DNA of 64,000 bases from Terebella lapidaria (GCA_949152475.1 OX424555.1:20912868-20976867); one strand, 5' to 3'. Positions 29,201-43,882 are shown, counted from the first letter of the stretch. The notes: generated from the letters alone by a model not told the origin. A program made the numbers and translations.

Positions 29201-30822
29201 CGAAGAATATGTTCACAATACGATTTTGTGTATCCAGGATTTGTTAATGCGCCGTTTTATCCTAAACATAAAATATATTTAGATATCTATTATTCCTGAG
29301 AAGCAGGTAAATAATTAACTTAATTACCTTTAGGATGTACAGTGAACGACATGACCGTGGAGAGAGATTATGAATAAATGTTCTAAAATTTAACATGAAG
29401 CACATTCAATGTTGGACCCAAGTCACCATGACTGTTTGAGGGGTAGCCACTTCGATATTTTAGGCTCGAAAACCAGAATCTATACCACATAAGTGTTACT
29501 GTATCATGTTAATAACTAATTTTAAAGCATTTTCAGTCCAGTTATTATGCATCTTTTGTTAAAATTAGTGAAATTGACTACCAAAATTTCGCGACATTCG
29601 TTCTTATGGAAAAAGTCAACTGCAAATCTTCCAAGTATTTTTCTGAGCATTGCCACATATGCTAGTGTATGAGCCAAGAAATATTTTGATTTTTGAAGTT
29701 CAGACGTTTATTGACAACCAAACAATTTTCCCCAAATGTCCATTACAGGCACTATTGTTTAACCCTTTTAGTCACTGGCACAGTGAGAGGGAGACTTCAA
29801 TATCATTTGCCCCACTGTGCACAATTCACACCGGCTGTTAGACTGCCACATACTAGGGCTTCTGTGTGCATTGAGGCATGGAACTACTCTTCTAACCTGA
29901 TCAATGCTGATAATTTGTAATATTTTCAAAGTGATGATTATAAGTTCAAAGTTTCTGGGATAGTGACATCTACTTGCATTTGATATAATTCATAGCAATT
30001 TAAGTTCACCAAAATCACAAACATTACATGCATTCATTGATCATATTGTTTATATGCTTGTGTCTGAGTAATCAAAGAGCACAAAACCGAGGCTAGATAC
30101 AGGAAATATACTGATCCCAATAACATAGTGAATGTAAATATCACCATGCTTTTGTTTCATTTGCATCATGACCACATTTGCAAGTAGTTATTATTATTGC
30201 ACATGCACTAATGGGTTGTTTCAACAGAACTAGTGTGGAAATCGCACATTGTTAGGATGTCATTCATCAGTGCAAACATCATTGAAAGTACAATTTGTAC
30301 CAATGTCACCTTCAACAAATTACTAATAGATCAATGAACACTATGAATTGAAACACTTCATCTTTTGACATACATGGATCACAAGTTTGATATCAACACA
30401 CCAGACGAAGAATGTCATGGATATTGTATTTGGTGGTATACATGTACTCTTCATACATTATGTATATCTTACAAAAGTTACATTGGTACATAGAAAGTAA
30501 ACAAGTACTAAATACATCGAATATAATACCAGTCACACAGGATGAATATAAAATCCTGAATTTATCATGATTGGCAACAATGATGCACAAGGCCAATTAA
30601 TTCACTGTCATTCAAACCTTCATACTTGATGATCTACACCTTTCGGTGAATGTATGAATAACAAAATTGGAAACATGCAATGTGTTGGTCACCTTATCCA
30701 TTAAAATATATCCACTTAAATAATAGAATATCAATATAATATTAGGTCATTGAATTCCAAAATTGCTCTTGTACAAGACATGTCTTGCAGTGACATGTAC
30801 AATGCCTCAAATGTTGAATACA
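26261..30822. other. Non-coding remainder of unit A
   Basis: I find no gene in this stretch. It contains poly-G tracts at 26669-26688, 26728-26741 and 28069-28086. A segment at about 27200-29450 recurs in diverged form further right (51800-55610). Sequence identity to unit B stops at 30822, corresponding to 50035. Confidence 0.6.
26669..26741. repeat. Paired poly-G tracts, unit A
   Basis: Runs of 20 and 14 G, separated by 'catgcgaaaatagcgggag', in which the flank of the first run ('catgtgaaaataacg') is repeated. In unit B the two runs are 16 and 11 G (45802-45817, 45852-45862). Confidence 0.85.
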
Positions 30823-31640
30823 CCTTTTTGACCACAACTTACGAATCCGACCATTTTGGCACATTGCAGGTTATTGCTTTTAGACTGTATTTCTGTACAT
30901 TATTTTTCATATTTGGACCTTTTCAACACTTTTTGTCGAAATATATTACTCTGCTGCAGTTATTGAACATTTTATTTCAAACATATATTTTTTGAGCCAA
31001 AATGTATGAGCCAAAAAAGTCAGGACCGTACGGTCATGCAATATACCAACTATTTTGGCTCATGCTATATATTTGTATATCTATGATAATACCATTTTGG
31101 CACATACCATTTGGGCACATACCATTATATATTATGTGTGTTGTAAAACTGTCTCATATTTTGCCAGTGTATTGTAACTCTTCTAATCCAATGGTAAGAT
31201 GAGAGTGAAAATTGGGAGAGGATCGATGTATTGTTCTTGCGGTGAGTCGTGACTCTCTGTTCACCGGGATGCAGTCGGTTGGCCACAGTTCCCGTTTTGC
31301 TATCCATGTTAATCATGCAGGCGAATGATTACATGGCGATGACATCGCACAGGAGGCCCAATTGCACCACTTGCAAAACCTGCCCGTAACATTCCAAAGC
31401 ACTTGCGCTTGGCATGTTGCGTTTCGGAAAGTTTTCTCTGTGTTTTCATCATTGATTTTATATTATAAGCTATTCACCACAACCAAATTAAGCACTCAAG
31501 CCTGAATCAAAACACGACACGTTACTCGTTTCTGGTAAATAAGGGAATAGTCGAAACGGCATGCAAGCAATATTGCAAAATTCTGTGTTGCTCACTGATA
31601 TACAACTAAGCGATATCATTTCTAGCGCAACGAAAACGCG
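30823..31640. other. Single-copy spacer between unit A and the satellite
   Basis: About 0.8 kb with no counterpart elsewhere in the window. It includes several spaced copies of 'ccattttggcacat' (near 30855 and 31090-31125) and an inverted pair 'tgagccaaaa' / 'ttttggctca' (30995-31065). No gene is recognised. Confidence 0.5.
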
Positions 31641-33963
31641 ACCTTGCAGTGAACTCTTTTTCTAGGTCCGAGCATAATATGGCTAACGTCTCGCTTATTA
31701 TCGATATACTACTACAGCTCGGGAATAAATTGTGGAAATCACAGGAAATGAGGTATGCCGAACATTTTTGATGACCTTGAGTTTGACCTTTGACCTCTTT
31801 TTTAAAGTCAGAGCACGATGTCGCTAATATCTCACTTATTGACTTTACGGCTTAGGAATCAATTGTGCACATATAGGAAATGATATGTTCCGAATATTCT
31901 AGAGATCCTGAAAATGATCTTTGACCTTATTTTCAAGGTCAGAGTGCAAAATGGCTTATATCTTGCTCATTATCGACTTCGCAGCTTGGGAATAAATTGT
32001 GGACTCATAGGAAATTATGTATTCCAAATATTTTGGTGACCTTGAATTCAACTTTTGACATCACTTTTAACTTCAGAGCACAAAATAGCTAATCTATTGC
32101 TTACCGATTTTACAGCTGAGGAATCAATTGTGCACATATAGGAAATGGTGTATGCTGAATGTTCTCATAACCTTGAACTTGACTTTTGACCTTATTTTCA
32201 AGGTTAGAGCACAAAGTGGCTAATGTCTTGCTTATTTTCGATATTACTGCTTTATAATCAATTGTTCACATTAAAAAATGGTAATTTTTTCTGAATATTG
32301 TCAACACCTTGATTGACTTTTGACCTCATTTTCAAAATGGCCAATATCTCAAGGTTAGAGCACAAAATGGCTATTATTTTCCTTATCATTGACTTTACAG
32401 TTTGGAAATAAATTGTGGGCATATAGGAAATGATATATGCTGAATCTTCTTATGACCTTGCAGTGAACTCTTTTTCTAGGTCCGAGCATAATATGGCTAA
32501 CGTCTTGCTTATTATCGATATACTACTACAGCTCGGGAATAAATTGTGGACATCACAGGAAATAAGGTATGCCGAACATTTTTGATGACCTTGAGTTTGA
32601 CCATTGACCTCTTTTTTAAAGTCAGAGCACGATGTCGCTAATATCTCACTTATTGACTTTACGGCTTAGGAATCAATTGTGCACATATAGGAACTGATAT
32701 GTTCCGAATATTCTAGAGATCCTGAAAATGATCTTTGACCTTATTTTCAAGGTCAGAGTGCAAAATGGCTTATATCTTGCTCATTATCGACTTCACAGCT
32801 TGGGAATAAATTGTGGACTCATAGGAAATTATGTATTCCAAATATTTTGGTGACCTTGAATTCAACTTTTGACATCACTTTTAACTTCAGAGCACAAAAT
32901 AGCTAATCTATTGCTTACCGATTTTACAGCTGAGGAATCAATTGTGCACATATAGGAAATGGTGTATGCTGAATGTTCTCATAACCTTGAACTTGACTTT
33001 TGACCTTATTTTCAAGGTTAGAGCACAAAGTGGCTAATGTGTTGCTTATTTTCGATATTACTGCTTTATAATCAATTGTTCACATTAAAAAATGGTAATT
33101 TTTTCTGAATATTGTCAACACCTTGATTGACTTTTGACCTCATTTTCAAAATGGCCAATATCTCAAGGTTAGAGCACAAAATGGCTATTATTTTCCTTAT
33201 CATTGACTTTACAGTTTGGAAATAAATTGTGGGCATATAGGAAATGATATATGCTGAATCTTCTTATGACCTTGCAGTGAACTCTTTTTCTAGGTCCGAG
33301 CATAATATGGCTAACGTCTTGCTTATTATCGATATACTACTACAGCTCGGGAATAAATTGTGGACATCACAGGAAATAAGGTATGCCGAACATTTTTGAT
33401 GACCTTGAGTTTGACCATTGACCTCTTTTTTAAAGTCAGAGCACGATGTCGCTAATATCTCACTCATTGACTTTACGGCTTAGGAATCAATTGTGCACAT
33501 ATTGGAAATAAAATGTTCCGAATATTCTAGTGATCCTGAAAATGATCTTTGACCTTATTTTCAAGGTCAGAGTGCAAAATGGCTAACATCTTGCTCATTA
33601 TCGACTTCACAGCTTGGGAATAAATTGTGGACTCATAGGAAATTATGTATTCCAAATATTTTGGTGACCTTGAATTCAACTTTTGACATCACTTTTAACG
33701 TCAGAGCACAAAATGGCTAATCTATTGCTTATCGATTTTACAGCTGAGGAATCAATTGTGCACATATAGGAAATGATGTATGCTGAATGTTCTCATGACC
33801 TTGACTTTTGACCTTATTTTCAAGGTTAGAGCACAAAGTGGCTAATGTCTTGCTTATTTTCGACATTACTGCTTTATAATCAATTGTTCACATTAAAAAA
33901 TGGTAAATTATTCTGAATATTGTCAACACCTTGATTGACTTTTGACCTCATTTTCAAAATGGC
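31641..33963. repeat. 814-bp higher-order satellite array
   Basis: The marker 'accttgcagtgaactctt' starts at 31641, 32455 and 33269, giving an exact 814-bp period for two full copies and a third partial one. Each copy is itself made of diverged sub-repeats of about 150 bp, with 'tgaccttattttcaaggt' and 'ggaataaattgtg' words. The array runs into unit B without a sharp edge. Confidence 0.9.
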
Positions 33964-36328
33964 CAATATCTCGCGTATTACCAATGTTACAGCTCGGGAA
34001 TAAATTGTGGACACATAGGATATGATGTATGCCGAATATTTTGATGACCTCGCTTTTTACCTTTGACCTAATTGTCAAGATCAGAGCAAAAAAAATGCCA
34101 ATATCTGTGTGATTATTGAATTCACAACTTAGAAATCCATTGTGGACATGATATATGCTGAATATGACAAGCATTGAATATTCTTGTAACCTTGAATTTG
34201 ACCGATGACCTTATTTTCAAGGTCACGGGACAAAAAAATATTGTCCGGTAACCTTTCTTAGCCCTTCTGCTAAATTTTTTTCTGTTATCACGTATCTGGT
34301 GACATAGCAAATTGCTCGTTTTTATTAATTGTTCCTGAAATATTTATATGAAATCTTGTGTTGGATTACTTGAGGTCATGGTAGATGAAGTTCATCAAAA
34401 TTGATTCACATAATTATGAATTCCTATACTATATAGTTTGAATACCATTATAAACTCAGTGTTGTCTCAAAAGATTACACAACATTACACATGTTGTGGT
34501 GGATAACACATTCTGTTTGAGCGTTGCTAAATACCAAAAGATGGGATGTCTTTCGCTTCCTGTAGGATCAGTCTGTTTGTTTAATTTTTGTCTTCAAGGA
34601 CCAACTTAAACATACTATGGTAGACATACTCTCGCGTATGAGCATACAGCACTGTTCAACAACTGTTCACGTTCAATTCCACCAAAATACCCTGCAATAT
34701 GACTTAAAGCTATAATCACTTTTGGAATTGATAAAATGTGTTTATTCTGCAGTAGCTTTGTTTTGTCTATAGAATGAGAAATCATACAAATTTGGGTCTG
34801 AAAATGTGTATTACGTGCTTTAATTGTGTTGCCAAATCAAGGTTCAAACTCGGGCCAGTCAATCTCGCATCAAATTTTTCCTCAAAGCTTCCCGCCTTGC
34901 GGGCGAGTACTACACACAGTCGCATGATGTCATTGGTATTTGTCTACATACTGTGGCAACCAGCGATGTAGGCAGGCCGATCATTTCTATCCACTGTTTT
35001 CATGCACGATTTATGGCCATTTTCTAAGTATCTGTTGTCGAACTGTGCATATTTCTTATATATTCCCCACTATCTCGAGTTGTATTTTCAACTTTGCGTG
35101 AAAAACAAGAATGCTAAATTTGGCTGATTTTAAAATTGATTCCAACTTCAATATATTCAATATCTCTATCTTGAATTGTATCTTTAAAGACCAGTAGGGG
35201 TACATGCGCCAATTGCAAATTCATTGTACTCATTCGCTAAAGACGAATGCCCTCTTTTGGGAAAATCGTTCATGCGTAGTCAGTATTGTTGACAAATTAT
35301 AGTTGCCTTACTGGTCAGCACCGACCACGTCCTATGAATATTGATTAATTTCAGTCGTGCACGATTAAACTGTGAAAATTTGAATATCTTCCTATGGCAA
35401 GGTGGGTCTATAGACAGAAAGAAGCAAACTATTTGTACTATTCGATGGTGTACCCCATTGACACCCTTGTGTAAAACATATGTACGCTATATCGTACATG
35501 ACAAACAAAAGCAATCCTGAAATATCTGATGCATCAGTTTATTGAAATAAAATTGAATAAATACATGAATATCAGCTAGGAGAATTTGCTGTTGAGTGAT
35601 GAAACATAACTGTAAGGAATCATCAGAAATACATGGGTAATAATACAGTAAGGCTATAGATAGCATTGTATATGTACTGTAGACATGGCTTCGGATGAGG
35701 AACAAGGTCCGTTCGCGAATGAAGTCTTTCCGAATCATTATGCCGAAGTCGTCTATGCGTATGTGAGGGGCACTGGAGTACAAAGCAAACATACGTCATA
35801 GGTTGCAGAACACCTCTTTAAAAACACTAAAAAGGAGGAGAAATCATGTGACAATATAAAGCCAAACTGTGTTATTGTTCTGGTTAAGCGCGCGTATTTT
35901 TCTAAAGAATTCTTGAGAGCCAATGTTATTTTTTTTATCGTAAACTGCCACTCGTACATTGATTTCATTGAGATATTGATCATGTGGTCAATATGGTCCC
36001 GAGTGGCTTTTACATTGCAAAGTGTGTCCCGAATATCTTTTACATTGCAAAATGTGTCCCGAGCGTCTTTGACATTGCAAAATTAAGTGCATTGTTGGCT
36101 AAATTGGCCATATTCTATCCGGTCAATCGTCAGAATCCAACTTCAAGGGGGAAAAGAAGAACAAAAATCGTGTCATCGCATCACTTCTTCGGCGACCACA
36201 ATAGCCATAACCATATACTTTTTTGACAAAGAAACCAATACACGAGAAACCAATGAACACTTTTTCCCTATCCTATTTGTACATTGTGAAACTGTCTGGA
36301 AAAGTACATCTGTGTACTTATTTATGAC
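33964..36328. other. Non-coding flank downstream of gene B
   Basis: Counterpart of 154-2518 with no gene; the same short ORFs appear in both units and none has support. Confidence 0.6.
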
Positions 36329-39300
36329 TTATCGGTAAGACTTACAGCACCGGTGCTGACGACCTCGCTCTATCCACACCACAGGGAAGCCAGAGGTATT
36401 TCCCGCATCAGTACACTTCTCCAAGTCAGAGACGCTGACGGAGTAGCAATCTCCGTCCTGGGTCAGACCGACTCCGGCTCTCCTCACTACCCCGGCACAC
36501 GAAGTGTCCGCCCGACACTCACTGAAACAGTCCACTGCCTTTCTCCCCGCCATCTTCGTGGCCTCACCCATCTGAGACTGGGGGTAAAAATACGCCTGGA
36601 ACTCCGACATCTCCACTAAGAATAGAAAATTACAGAAGTTAATATTTGCAATCATGGAACATTATTTCATTTATAGAATACATATACATTGATTGATCAT
36701 CGTGTTCACAGATATGTGAAGCATCCAAAGACGAGAAAGATCTCCAAACAACCAGTACCGTTAGACGAGATCATATCGGTTAGATCATTAACTCATTCCT
36801 TTTGCTATTTTAACTATATGCTATATGTTTAACCTCCGGGTTCGTAGCAGGTCCATCCATTAGAGCCAATACGACACTCTGGTTCTGTTCCTCTTGCCAT
36901 CAAGTCCAGGGAGCGTCCCGTTATCTGCTTGTCTGTGTATGGAAAAGTCGGGGGTTAAACGGGCATACCACATAAGTGATTTCTTCATAGGAAGGCAGTT
37001 CTACATCGGTACTTACTATAGTCTCAATCAGTCAATTTTAGTTATCAATAATTAAACAAAATCAATTAATTAATAAAGAAAAACATTATTGACTGGTTAT
37101 TACCGATAAACACTAACATAATACTACAACAGATTGCAAATGCAATAGCCGCACAAAATTAACAGCAATTGATAACTATTGAGAACACAAATTAAACATG
37201 CTGTTGTTCAAGCATATATTCTACATAGGTGTGATACAGGTGATCAAAATTAGAATTAAAATACGCAAACCGTTTATGACATTTCCGTGTTTATCGATTA
37301 CGTCTGATCGAGTGGTCTGCGACGTGATAGCGACCCCAGACCAGATACCCTTTGATTCACATGTACATCCTTTTTCTCGTTCTAGGGTGATTGTGTATGG
37401 GACATCCAACTTGTACTGAAAACAAAGTAGCAACTCTACAAACTCAAACTCCATCAACCCTAATTGTTGTTAAAATATATGTATTCCATACTATTTAATC
37501 ATCACAATTCTGTACTTTTAAGCTAATATAATGTACTTGCTCCATTCTTTTCTATGTACTCAATTCCTATTGCAATCTTAAATTTCTGCTGTTGATGTAT
37601 ACACTGTTCTCCACAAATATGGAGAGGAAACATTTGTGCACATTTATTTAATACCATCTGATAAAAAAAACACCAGTTGTAGATTTGTATCTTGTGATGA
37701 CACTGGTTTTGACATATTTTCTTAGCTGTTTCGATTTCCGGGTGGAACTTTGAAGGTAGAGAACTTTGTTCGTGACATTAAACATTTTCTAGTATACTTT
37801 TAGCATTTCCCAATATTTCAACCTGGGGGAAGAACATCAACACAGGGAATAAATTATTTAACCCTGGAATAAATGATTGATACCAGGAAAGAATATTTAC
37901 ACCGCAAATAAATTACTTAACCCCGGAAAGAACTATTAAAACCGGGGAAGAATAAATATTTTGTTTTCAATTATTCATTTAATGAATTCTGTTCTCTGAA
38001 TCTTGGGAATTCAAATCGGGAAATAATTACTAGTAATAAAACCGGGAATAAATTATTGAAAATTGAAATAAAGTAGTCAAACCGGTAACAAATTATTCGA
38101 ACCAGCAATTGATAATCTATTACCGGTTCTAAGAATTATTTCTCGGTTTTAGAGATATATTCCCTGTTTTAATCATTTTCTCTCGGTTTGAATACGGGAA
38201 ATTCTGGAAGATTTAGAAAACAAAATATTCAAATTTCAAAAAAAGTTGGATGACACTACGGTATGAAGGAATATTATATGTTAGAATTCAGTTTGTATGT
38301 ATCTGTAAATGAACCTGGTAGAAACAGGGATCATAGAGCAAAATGTACGTTAATTTCGGAGTCGTAACCCAAAGAGAATATGTCCAAGATATTCGCTGCA
38401 CTTTCACTCAGCCAACAGTAGGGGTACTTGTAATTTTAACTTGACGCTGTCCGGTCGCAGATGACCGCGTGGTGTATCCCCCTGATGAAATATTACCCAT
38501 GTGGCCCAAAATTCGTTGACATAGACAAGATATCATAACTACCCAGTCCGAGTTTGTTTATCTATGTTTCCTGAATGCAGTAACATAATTCCTTCACTTG
38601 AATCATACGAATTTTTACCACAACCATAAAGTCTCTACTGTAAGTGAGCTTGACATTGTTTAATCCAAAAATGAATGTCTCTCATTTTATCTATTTTATT
38701 ATGGGCAAAAATAGACTCAACTTGAATATACTTTTGAACTTATTCCAAAATTTTAACATCACTACAATTATAAATCTCCACTTAACATAGCATTTTACTT
38801 GGTTAACCCAATAATACATGCTTCTAGCCAGGAGTTGCTAAAAAATGAATTAGCAACAATCATGGTATTTGATCCAGTAATATGAATATTACTGCAGTCA
38901 TGAATAATGATTATCAATCGCACTTATTTTCCACTGATGATAGGGTGAATCTCAGGGTAATTATTATAGTTTTTATCTCAATTATTATAGTTTTTATTGT
39001 CAGTATCTCAATTATTCATGAAGATATGACAGTTTTATTGGAAAATTTTGGGTCAGCTTTTTTTTACCTAATCAACTATCATAATGAGTAGTCTTGACCT
39101 CTCAATGGTAAAGCAATTTGATTGAGGTGATAAACGTCTTTTTTCAAACATGTACGATGATAAGGCCTAAAAAAATTAATTTTCTGTTTCTCGTCCCCGC
39201 CCTCCTGTGTTCAAAAGCAGCCTCCCGGATTTTTTTATTTGCAATTGTCAAATAAAAAAAAGTGTTCCCGCCCCTATTTTGAGGATAGTGAATGATCGAG

Positions 39301-42300
39301 ACACCGAATCACAGCATGCAACTTAGGCGTATTTTCAACTGACCTCCTTTTTACTCTCCGCCAAATGAGACATAAATGCTACCAGTTTAAAAAAAACAGT
39401 TATTCTATGTGGTTATGTGTATGTAATAATACATATAAAATTGTGATCAAGAATCGATTTACTATATTCCTCATGAATACTTCAATGGACATATTAACTG
39501 ATAAAACGGATCTCCGCAATTACTCATCATTGAAATATATTATCAACTGATGGCTTTTGATAATAATACTACTAGTAAACATGATCATCCTGTCTGTGCT
39601 GACTGCTAGGATGATGGCACACCAGTAGTGCCAAGGTGCCCGGCCAAGAGGTTTCAAGCCCAAATAAATCAAGCTTCTAGAAATGAATTCATTAAAGTCA
39701 TGTGTTACACATGATTTCAATTCTAGTGGCTTGATTTATCTGGGCTTGAATGCGTCTGTGCGCAAGTGTGTGGTTTTTTTTTCAACCAATCGATAAATCA
39801 AATTTATATTCATATGTGTGAAATGTCGTCCCACCAAAAATGAAAAAAAAAGTGCCTCCCTACCCAATTTTCTCTTGAGCTGAGGACGGTATTTTTTGCA
39901 AAATGAAAAATAAAAAATAAAAAGTCCCTCCCACCCAGTTTTGAAAAAATAGGAGGACGAGAAACAGAAAATTAATTTTTTTAGGCCTAATATGTGCTTT
40001 ACTTGGCATGTACTTCATTTGGCATGAGATATAATCAGTATTCAATTTCAGAATTGGTTGCCAATGTAACTATTCTCGAGATATGACCCATAGCAACCAT
40101 GGTTGCTAGGGGCCCAACGCCCTGAATATTGAATAAGAAATAGAGAAACCCCGAGGAACAGGGGGTTATTCAACATGGTCGAGGGCGGCACAAAACATAA
40201 TAGCTTGGAATTCATTTCGACTTGAATTATAATTTGATAATAATCATTTTTCTGAAAAATAATAGATATCCCGTGACTGTTTTTTGAACACTCTCCATTG
40301 TCGTGTTCACAAGCTATGTGTCCTAAAGAAGTCAAATTCAGCGCAACAGAGTCAGCAATCTGCTAGCTTGGTTGTTATAGCAACCAAATCCGATTGGTGT
40401 CATGATCTTACCATGAGAAATATCAAAATCGGTTGAGATTTGCAACTTATAGTGCGAAGAAGAAAACATATACGGCTGGGGTGGGACTATTACGAACTCA
40501 TATTATGATACGATTAGTATATTGGACTTGGTACTTGTGTTGAAGAAAGGATGAGCTGATAAGTTGAATCAGAATGCTTCCATGGGATGGATATTTATAT
40601 ATATTTTTTTGAATTTTATGATAGTATATTAGCGATGTAGGAGTGTTTACCTCGTTCACTTTTGAAGTGAGTCTAACTCTGGTGTAGGGGAGAATTTCAA
40701 TTGAGGCCCAGGAGTTGACTGCTCTGGTGACGCTTTTATCCTCTCCCCAAGTATAGTCATATGAGCCAGTCACTTCCAAGGATCCCGTGAAGTCAACTGT
40801 TGCCAGTGATGAATATATTCAATAATAAAATACAATATACTACGATGTTCCACATCATCAAATAATCATAGGCTTGCTGTGATATTATGATATCATACAT
40901 TGATGTAGGAAACTTACATAATCCGGGTATCCCGACTTTGAACGATACTCCATATTTGACGCTCGTTCCGGCCTTGTGACTGCATGGAAAGTAATCGATG
41001 TATGACAAATCTATGACCACCTAATTTAAATGCAACCCCCTCCCCCCGCCATGGTGTGTCTTTACCTGAAGCTGAAGGTTCTACTTAGAGTTTTGGACAC
41101 GACAAATCGCTGGTTGCCTTTGCCACCGCTGTTGTTCTCAAATGTTTGTGTATGTACAACCACGGGTTTAGCCGTGGATTTCTTTGCCGCTTGTAGGTCA
41201 TATTTAACATCAATCACTCTCCAGGCCGAGTCAGCGATGCCTGGGCAATCGCAGAATTTTGCTGCAAGGAAAAATCCACATTTTAATTTTGTACAAAATA
41301 CAAATCGTACCCATCACAATGCCAATCTTTGACATAATCCCTTACTGTCAGTGATTGTCATCATTTACGAAGGTCCTAGTTTCGGAGATAATATAGTTGA
41401 TTGGGACAAACGCCCGCTAAGTATCAAGGGTCTTCGTGATCAGTTGAGCACTTACAATTCCTATATTCATTTGCAACCTGACTGATTTAAACTGTAACAC
41501 TATTGGCAAAATATACATTAAGTGTTCTGTTGTGTCATCTGTCTTTTGGTTGTGTCATTATGAATTTTAGACTCACTCACAGGTATTTCAAGAAGTCGTT
41601 TTTTTAAAAAAAAATTGTTGGTTGTTGGACAGTTGTATACTAATTCCATTAGTAGAGACAACCATTCTTTACATTATGTCCAGCACAGATGACACGGGTG
41701 TAGATTAAAATATAAATCGGATGTTTTACCTATTCCCATCCTTTTTTTCCACTGTCTTACACGTTGTATTAATTTAACTTGAATGCCATTATTAACTAGA
41801 CTTTTAGAGATTGATAACCCTCGCCCTATGGATTCAGTCATTGTATTTCCAGTTATGGTTCAGCTGATAACCCTCAATTGTTTCGACCTTGAACGGTGAT
41901 AGCCGCTTTGGTCTTATGACCGAATGGTGTTTCTTGGCCAAGAAATAATAGAGCAGGCGAAAATTTTCATGAATATAGAAGGTTTATTGCGATCTTCCGA
42001 TGCTGACCCCTTTCTGGATCTTTAACTGGATTATTTACGCTGACCTCCCAAACTTCACAAGCTTACTCAGACCATGCCGCCAACAGTATGGTTGATATTC
42101 ATTCGAATATCGGCAGTGCTTACAGTATTTGATATTCCCGAATCGGTGATCTGAGCTTAGGATCCCTGAATATTCGACCTTGGACATAAATAAGAAATTT
42201 TGGTCGTAATACAATCAAACTTATATGAAATTAAGGGGAAATGGCCGTATAAAAATACAAAATTGGGCATAGAAAAATACAAGAATACATGTCGTTGGAA

Positions 42301-43882
42301 AATTCATCTTGACTAGAACCAAACTAATAGCCATTTATATGATTTTCATTTTTTTCTGTTGGCATGATAACTGTTTTTTATCCGATTTTGAACAAAATCT
42401 GGTGGGACCGAGCCATGGGGTACCACTTCATTTCTTGAAATTTCAACGCGATCAGACCAATCCTCTTCGAGACAGACATATACAAACTAAGCCACAGGCA
42501 GGCCAACAGGGCGCTAGAGTGAAAATATGTAGTTTAACCACTCGACAGATACCAACAAACTTGTAAAGATAACCTTGCTATATACAAGATATATCTCAAC
42601 TATATGCCAAAGAGGATAATAAAATACTTTCTTTTCAGTGAATGCCATCTACTCTTACCGATATTAATCATGGTTATACATGTAGCTCTCGTAGCTTCGC
42701 ATCTGCAACCTCATGTGTCAGTGTAAAAAAAGCGATTGGAAAATGAGGCCTCGGATGATGAACTTACCGCACTCCATTCCAGAGTATGTGAACTTGAAGT
42801 TTCTGTCTCCGACACCGTGGTCGTAGTCACTCTCAATTCCGGAGAGTGTCCATCGATCCGTGGGTACTACCTCGAACGTTGACCCCAATGTTCCTTTGTT
42901 GGTATCGGTTCCCCAGAAAGGCCGACAAGTGTATGGGGTCTTGGGAGAACAGCACCTGTTGAAAAACCGTGTATAGATGTTACGTGTTACAGGTACAAAT
43001 GTATGTGATTACAGATCACATATTACGTGTATTTTGTGCTTAGCGCATGTGGAAATTAAAGAAACTGTGTTTGATTCACCGAGACGGTGATCAATAATAC
43101 TGAACGTAGCTCTTCGAAGAAATTAGGACATGCTACTCTTTCTTCTGTTTTCAGTTAGGAATAAAAGGTGTTAGACGGATTAATTGGCAATTTTTTCGGT
43201 AACGAAGAGTCTTCGAGAAATGCATTGGCCATTTATCAGCTCGATACTCAAAAGATTTTTGTCAAACCCAAACACTCACATGAATCGATATTTGTGGTCT
43301 CTCTTCCACCAGTCCCAGCTACTCTCAACCCCTGCGATGTAGCTTCCAGGTGGGCATTGAAAGTTAAATTCGCCATTATACTCATTGACATACCCTTCCT
43401 TACTGGGTTTCCAGTCACAACTTTCTCCGTTCGGAAAATCGAATAACCTTTTGCACTTAAAATCCCAGGTGCGCGCCCTGACAGCCTGTTTGCAATTTTA
43501 AAAGTTCACATGATGCACACGTGATATAATCATGATGTGGTTTAATATTCAACGTAAAATTAATATTCAACGTAAAATTAAACTGGCAAGATTTTGTTTC
43601 AAGAGGCTACCAATACCTAATTGCTGAGAAACATTTTCATATGTGGTGCATAGTGCTTATGGAGTTAAAGGCGCCAAAACGCCTTTGTCCAAAGGTTCAA
43701 TTCATCTTACATTGCCCAGAGAAGGTTTAACTTACGCCGCCGAAAAACCAGGTTTTGAATCCCTTGATGCCTTCTCCAACGGCACACGCTCCACTCATAT
43801 TGTCGAAAACGCCATGGTTGCCGACTCGAGCACACACACCACATAAGCCGATTAGCAGAGCAAACAACGTTAACATCGACAT
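36329..43882 (-). CDS. Secreted dermatopontin/aerolysin-like/PAN-like protein, copy B (9 exons)
   Basis: The minus-strand exons are 43882-43736, 43485-43280, 42955-42768, 41261-41066, 40979-40918, 40796-40651, 37415-37271, 36932-36834 and 36615-36329. Lengths and phases match copy A exactly (1476 nt, 491 aa). Domain order is the same: signal peptide, dermatopontin-like, aerolysin-like, Cys-rich PAN-like. Visible replacements against copy A include Val to Phe and Ile to Arg in exon 6 and Val to Phe in exon 9. With introns free of the large insertions, the gene spans 7.6 kb instead of 22 kb. Both copies look intact; which is expressed cannot be told from sequence. The pore-forming role is inferred from the fold pattern. 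Confidence 0.82.
37820..38205. repeat. Degenerate minisatellite, unit B
   Basis: Counterpart of 4010-4395, with 'accgggaataaattatt' units followed by reverse-complement units. Confidence 0.65.
39174..39987. mobile_element. PIF/Harbinger-like MITE, unit B
   Basis: Same element as at 5336-6160, with TAA duplicates at 39171-39173 and 39988-39990. Its inverted ends match perfectly over 33 bp, whereas in unit A the right end has lost bases of an A/T run. Confidence 0.6.

Noticed and set aside
31641..33963. CRISPR or rDNA-like tandem array
   Set aside because: The period is 814 bp with internal 150-bp sub-repeats and no rRNA features; it is satellite DNA.
36353..36619. Plus-strand ORF over exon 9 of copy B
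   Set aside because: It is an antisense shadow of the spliced minus-strand exon, and the equivalent in copy A is interrupted.
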